Positions 59,992 to 64,000 of a stretch of DNA of 64,000 nt are shown here, piece by piece. The position numbers and the translations under genes are program-made. Each line of letters begins with the position of its first letter. Position 1 is the stretch's first letter. The notes under the pieces were generated by a model. It saw only the letters and a program-made list of their open reading frames with translations. It had not been told where the DNA came from and did no database searches. The stretch lies in assembly GCA_037043015.1 (NCBI GenBank), contig CM073322.1, forward strand, positions 17,743,601 to 17,807,600, read 5' to 3'. The DNA comes from Bryum argenteum. Taxonomy: Eukaryota; Streptophyta; Bryopsida; Bryales; Bryaceae.

Positions 59992-60270
59992 CTATTGTAA
60001 TGGTTTATAAAAATAATTCTTAAAATTGTATGACAAAGAGCATTAATTGCAGTGGTGGACCAGATTGAACACTAATCTTAAGAGTGTTGAGAAATAGTAT
60101 AATGTTTGAATTTCAATAAATAACACTAATCAACAAATCTTCTGTTGTGTTCTACAACATCCAACAATTATAATTTAGGTGGCATAAAAACTCTTTGTAC
60201 TCCAACTACAACCATGATGTCATATAACATTAGTCAACAACTCTTGTAAAGCATAAGTTAAAACTAAACT
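59500..60270. repeat. Dispersed 110-bp repeat, three copies
   Basis: Units beginning 'caacaattataattta' and containing 'aaaactctttgtactccaac' and 'accatgatgtcatataa' occur at about 59513, 59783 and 60159, in the same orientation, separated by AT-rich sequence. A poly-A tract lies at 59961-59989. I see no gene from 59400 to 60830. Confidence 0.85.
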
Positions 60271-60833
60271 TAGTTGTTTTGGATTTTGAAAAGCTTAAGC
60301 GGGAGTTTGATTTTTTGGAAAAACTTGCATACGAGCATCCAACTTAATATATTCTCAACTTACTATGTGAAAAATTAAATGAATTTTTTTTGAGGTGTAC
60401 AACTTTAGAAAAGAATATCTTTGGGTGAAGTTTAAAAGTGAAGTTTGTTATATACAAGCATGTTCAAGCAAATTTATTTTCTAGTTCAAAGTTTAATTAC
60501 TCTTGGTACTAAAATGTTTGCGTCTTGAATATTAATCATAATTATATATTTCTAAATTTTTTAGGGTTGACCAATATGTGGAAGAGTACAACAAATGGAT
60601 AGCATGTTTTGAAGGGTTATGTCTAGCAATAAACTCATAATTATACAAAACAGTACTCATTCTACTCGTGTTCTCAAACAGGTTTCAAATGGTTCAAGAA
60701 AACAACAATGCCAAACTATTAATACAAAATTTAACATCCAAAATGCTACATGTATTAGGTGGTTGTGAATTGCCATTCTGATGTTACATGAGTATAAATG
60801 ATGGAATATAGATCAATGACGTGATCCCAATTC

Positions 60834-60928
60834 CCCTTGTCCCGTGAGCATCGGATCATTAGAATTATGAACGGACACTTCATTTTCACGCGCGCCCTTA
60901 CAAAGGGACCGGAGTTTCTATCTATCAA
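60834..60928 (+). mobile_element. Short 3' fragment of the tRNA-SINE
   Basis: Reads 'ccccttgtcc...gaacggacacttcatt...gggaccggagtttctatctatc' in the orientation opposite to the other copies, with the (TATC) tail at the right. It is diverged and strongly 5'-truncated. Confidence 0.75.
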
Positions 60929-60960
60929 TCAATGACATGAACTAAACTATCCAAGTATTT

Positions 60961-60979
60961 CCAAAAAAAAAAACTTGGG

Positions 60980-61062
<83 letters not shown>

Positions 61063-61072
61063 CCAAGTTGGG
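60961..61072. repeat. Poly-A / poly-T hairpin
   Basis: A 'cttgggcagc' segment, about 36 A, the short loop CAC, about 39 T, then 'gcccaag'. The two halves are inverted repeats, forming a very AT-rich cruciform. Confidence 0.9.
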
Positions 61073-61079
61073 CTTGAAA

Positions 61080-62240
61080 ACAAAAAATATCATAATAAAA
61101 TTCTAAAATTTGAATCGGGCTACCCAAAATTTACCACATGTAGTATGTATGTATTACCACACCCACACCAAATTTTAACCCAAATTTTAAGTTAGGGGCT
61201 AATTTAATTAAAATTATTTAGATTCCTAAGCTAACCCCTAATTTGAATTACATATTTATTATCATATAAAAGAGATGCATCACATAGTACCACAAATGGG
61301 TGGAGTTAAATATCATATTTCGAACCACATACAAAAATTGCACATTATCTTTGAATAAAACCCATAAAATTGGATTTGCAAGTCTTTTTTGATTTGGTCA
61401 TGTAATTTGGATATACATGAAGGGATATGAAATTCATATCTAAATGCATACATCTACATTGCTCTTTATTTTTTAAACAACCCATAAATTGGATTTGCAA
61501 TTCCAACATTACTTGGACTCATAATTTGGAACCCTGAAAGTTATATACAAAAGGACTATACCAAATGTCACAACGAACACGTGAATGGACATATAGATAT
61601 CAAGTGTCAAACTACAATTGCTCCTACTCTTTTAAATAACCCATAAATTGGATTTGCAAATTTTAATGTGTAATTTAGATCCGAAAGGTTACATGTAAAA
61701 GGATTAAGTATTATGAAACTAAATGGCACATGCAAATGAACATATAGAAAACAAGTTTCTAACTATGTACTTGAATTGCTCCTAATTTAAACCCATAAAT
61801 TACACTCGGAGTTTTAATGTGTTTGGGACATGTAATTTGAAACCCTACATGTTAGAGGTAAAAGGTTACATGTTACATGATTAAAGTCTTAACAGTAGTA
61901 GAACTAATACCCGCATCTGAATTGTTCTATATGCTTCAAACCTAAAGTTTAAAACAGTAAACAGAATACAGTAACTGAAGCGTCAAATCCCAAATATTGG
62001 TGACATTTTTGCGACCAATGTGTTGGAGGAGAATGTGGTGAAGTGGTCAACACAACCGGTTTCTCTTTACAAAACCGCTCAGTGAAACCGTTGTCGAACG
62101 AAATCACCAGCCCATAACACCAAACAATACTGAGAGGAAAACTTTCACAGCATGTCGACTAAACAACTACACCTTGTTCTGTGAGTCAACTGGTGTAGCT
62201 CCATGTCTTGCTCCCGCAAGCTCAATAGTAAGAGCATTGA
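61080..62240. other. No gene recognised; degenerate short repeats
   Basis: 'acccataaattggatttgcaa' and variants recur at about 61360, 61480, 61630 and 61790, with neighbouring 'aaaggttacatg' motifs, suggesting a decayed repeat of about 130-150 bp. It lies 3' of the integrase gene. Confidence 0.55.
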
Positions 62241-62245
62241 TGAAT

Positions 62246-63898
62246 CTATAAAGAGACCAGTAAGTGGAAGGCCTCTAAACTTTCAGCAGAATGTTCTAGT
62301 GGGACAAGGTGGCCTACAGGAATGCCACTATCTTGAGATAGATAGCAATAGTGCGACATGAAATAGTGTAAATGGAAACATTGGAGTATGTCCTTTCCAA
62401 CCTTGCCTATGTTATATGCTGAATCCCGAAGAGCGACGAGTACTGGTGACAAATCTGGGATGTCAAACAGAGTGGGATCCGGAGCAGTTCTACGAGCTAC
62501 CCAAGTTCGTAGACCTTGCGGACCCAAATCTTGCGAGCCAATGTGTTCTTGATTGTCTTGGACATGTCTGTCTTCAATGTGTGATGTCCACCTGTTGAAC
62601 CACAATTGAGAAGCCAAACTTCAGTGACACAACTACAAAGAGATAATTTGTAAAAGAAAAATAAATGGTGTTTTGTGATCTGCTTGAGCTCACCCATGAA
62701 GACGCTCAAATTCTTGAAAGTATCTTGCTGGTACATGAGAGGGACGAAACCTTCCTTGTCCATTGATGAGACGGACTCGGTGTAGGTTCCAAATGCCGAT
62801 CCACTCGTTTACAATCTCTTGTAAAATTGGGATGTAGACAGCCTGGAAAGAAGCCCTCTGATACGGATCGTCCGGTATGAAATGTCCTTCCTGAACCATA
62901 TCCTCAATAGCATTCTTCTGAAACCAAATTACTTTCTCCCAAAGCAACCTCCACCAGTGCTCGATTCGTTGATTGTGAACAGACGAACCAACAAGGAACG
63001 GATTCCGAGTTCCAGAGCGTACTTCTAGCATATATCTCCGGATCAAAGCGTGCTCTGCAGCAAAGTCGGACCGCACTCCCAGTGGAGGGCCAAATTTCTG
63101 AACCGCTCCAGAAAATGGTTCAAAGAGGGTTTCTTGGTGCTTGTTTGATGCAACTCTCGCATATAGCACGTAATGGGAAGCCCCGTCAATGCAACCGTGT
63201 ATGCGAATCCCAAACATGACCAATTTGTCATAAGCTGGAGAAAAAAAAAAAAAAAAAAACAAGCTAGAACAATGCAACAGTAGAGAACTAAAATACATTG
63301 CAGCTGAAGCCTTGGTCTACACCAAAAACAAACACAACAGAAAATTAAAGTCAACATAAGCAAAAACTTACAATCGATGTGCCAAAGCGCCATGGGAATG
63401 GTGACATTGTATTGTCGCCGAACGATGGGCAATGCTCGCCTTCGCCTACTGTAGTGAGCCTCTGTCCCCCAAAATAGGAAATTTTTATAATGTTTTAAGA
63501 ATGTTAAATTAAGGAATTGTCACTCAGCAAGTAGATAAAAAGAAACATAGTTTAAATTTTGTACCTGATATCATCTCAAGGGCCCTTGCTAATGTGCGAC
63601 GAGGTGCTCTAATTTGCACACGTGCAAGAGCGGCCCTCACATGCCGAATGCCCCAATTTGCCCCATGCTCTCTAATGGGAAGGGCAGCGTCAATGGTGTT
63701 CGCCATCTCTAAGGTTGTGAAGCGGTGATAGACTCGAAACTTGTACCCCATGGCCTTTGACATCATCCTCTTGAGCTGCCGTGAATCAGAGATGTTCAAG
63801 GACTGTGCAATTTGTTTGAATGAAGTACCTTCATTCAGCATGGTATTCACGTACTGAACCAAGTCTGCTCTTGGCAGAGCCAAATTCTGGTCTGCCAT
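62246..63898 (-). CDS. DDE integrase/transposase (rve-type core)
   Basis: Four exons: 63565-63898, 63372-63461, 62694-63234 and 62246-62591. All are GT-AG and in phase, giving 1311 nt (436 aa). Residues 1-110 carry a helix-turn-helix (TSFKQIAQSLNISDSRQLKR). The core begins ALWHID with D141, then SRSDF-like GVRSDF (D198) and NQRIEHWW (E233), so the triad is D-56-D-34-E, close to classic D,D(35)E. GCIDGASHYVLYARV is the usual strand-2 element. This fits the eukaryotic 'integrase core domain' proteins whose hallmark is NQRIE.WW, and perhaps IS3EU-type transposons. A C-terminal exon (62246-62591) adds 115 residues of unknown role. Start ATG 63898 is preceded by a stop-rich leader. With all splice sites, frame and triad intact, it may still be active. 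Confidence 0.85.
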
Positions 63899-64000
63899 GG
63901 TTTTTGTATTTCTTCGTCACCGCTCTGAGATACAAATTCCAATTTACAGCTGCAAAGGTTTTGTCATCAAGAAAGAATTTTGAGGTCTCAGAAAAAATAT

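Noticed and set aside
1..64000. tRNA or rRNA genes
   Set aside because: No cloverleaf with proper A and B boxes was seen except the SINE head near 41.4 kb, which is not a working tRNA; no rRNA-like sequence was noticed. A tRNAscan run would be decisive.

Overview
This is repeat-rich nuclear DNA from a land plant. The evidence for a plant is two intact genes for heavy-metal-associated (HMA/HPP-type) proteins whose HMA segment is of the plant kind, broken pieces of plastid-related genes (IspD of the MEP pathway, the outer-envelope pore OEP21, an organellar-type methionine aminopeptidase 1), a Stowaway-like MITE and a tRNA-derived SINE. GT-AG introns are present throughout the real genes. The gene-poor layout and the HECT/integrase mobile genes would fit a non-seed plant or a degenerating chromosome region, but the species cannot be fixed from the sequence.

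From the left edge to about 48 kb the window is a degenerate tandem segmental duplication. I name its parts X, HPP, Y and Z. Copy A runs from 1 to about 24.2 kb, copy B from about 24.26 to 39 kb plus a 6.7 kb unique tail, and copy C from about 45.93 kb, where only X survives. The offsets are about 24.6 kb (A to B) and 21.7 kb (B to C). The HPP part of copies A and B each carries one intact four-exon HMA-protein gene on the minus strand (565 and 329 aa). Comparing the copies reveals later insertions as filled and empty sites: TTAA-flanked MITEs, a TA-flanked MITE, a tRNA-SINE with 12-14 bp target duplications, and a family of purine/pyrimidine-skewed repeats. Simple sequences include two long (TA)n tracts and several poly-A/T tracts.

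From 48 to 52.6 kb lies a strikingly strand-skewed block: a G-rich array, a 131-bp tandem repeat, then a C-rich minisatellite inside a 0.7-0.9 kb macro-repeat, and a further C-rich tract. One unrecognised 207-codon ORF sits between the C-rich tracts.

From 53 to 64 kb is the most interesting part. On the minus strand there is an intact four-exon gene for a DDE (rve-type) integrase of 436 aa (62246-63898) and a two-exon gene of about 825 aa ending in a HECT E3-ligase domain with its catalytic Cys (55433-58187). Around and between them lie intron-containing fragments of at least four unrelated host genes: MAP1, SMC5, OEP21 and IspD. The OEP21 exon lies antisense inside the intron of the HECT gene. 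The arrangement suggests a mobile element, or a hotspot of one, that carries an integrase and a ubiquitin ligase and accumulates host gene fragments at the DNA level. Its ends were not found; the right end is probably outside the window.
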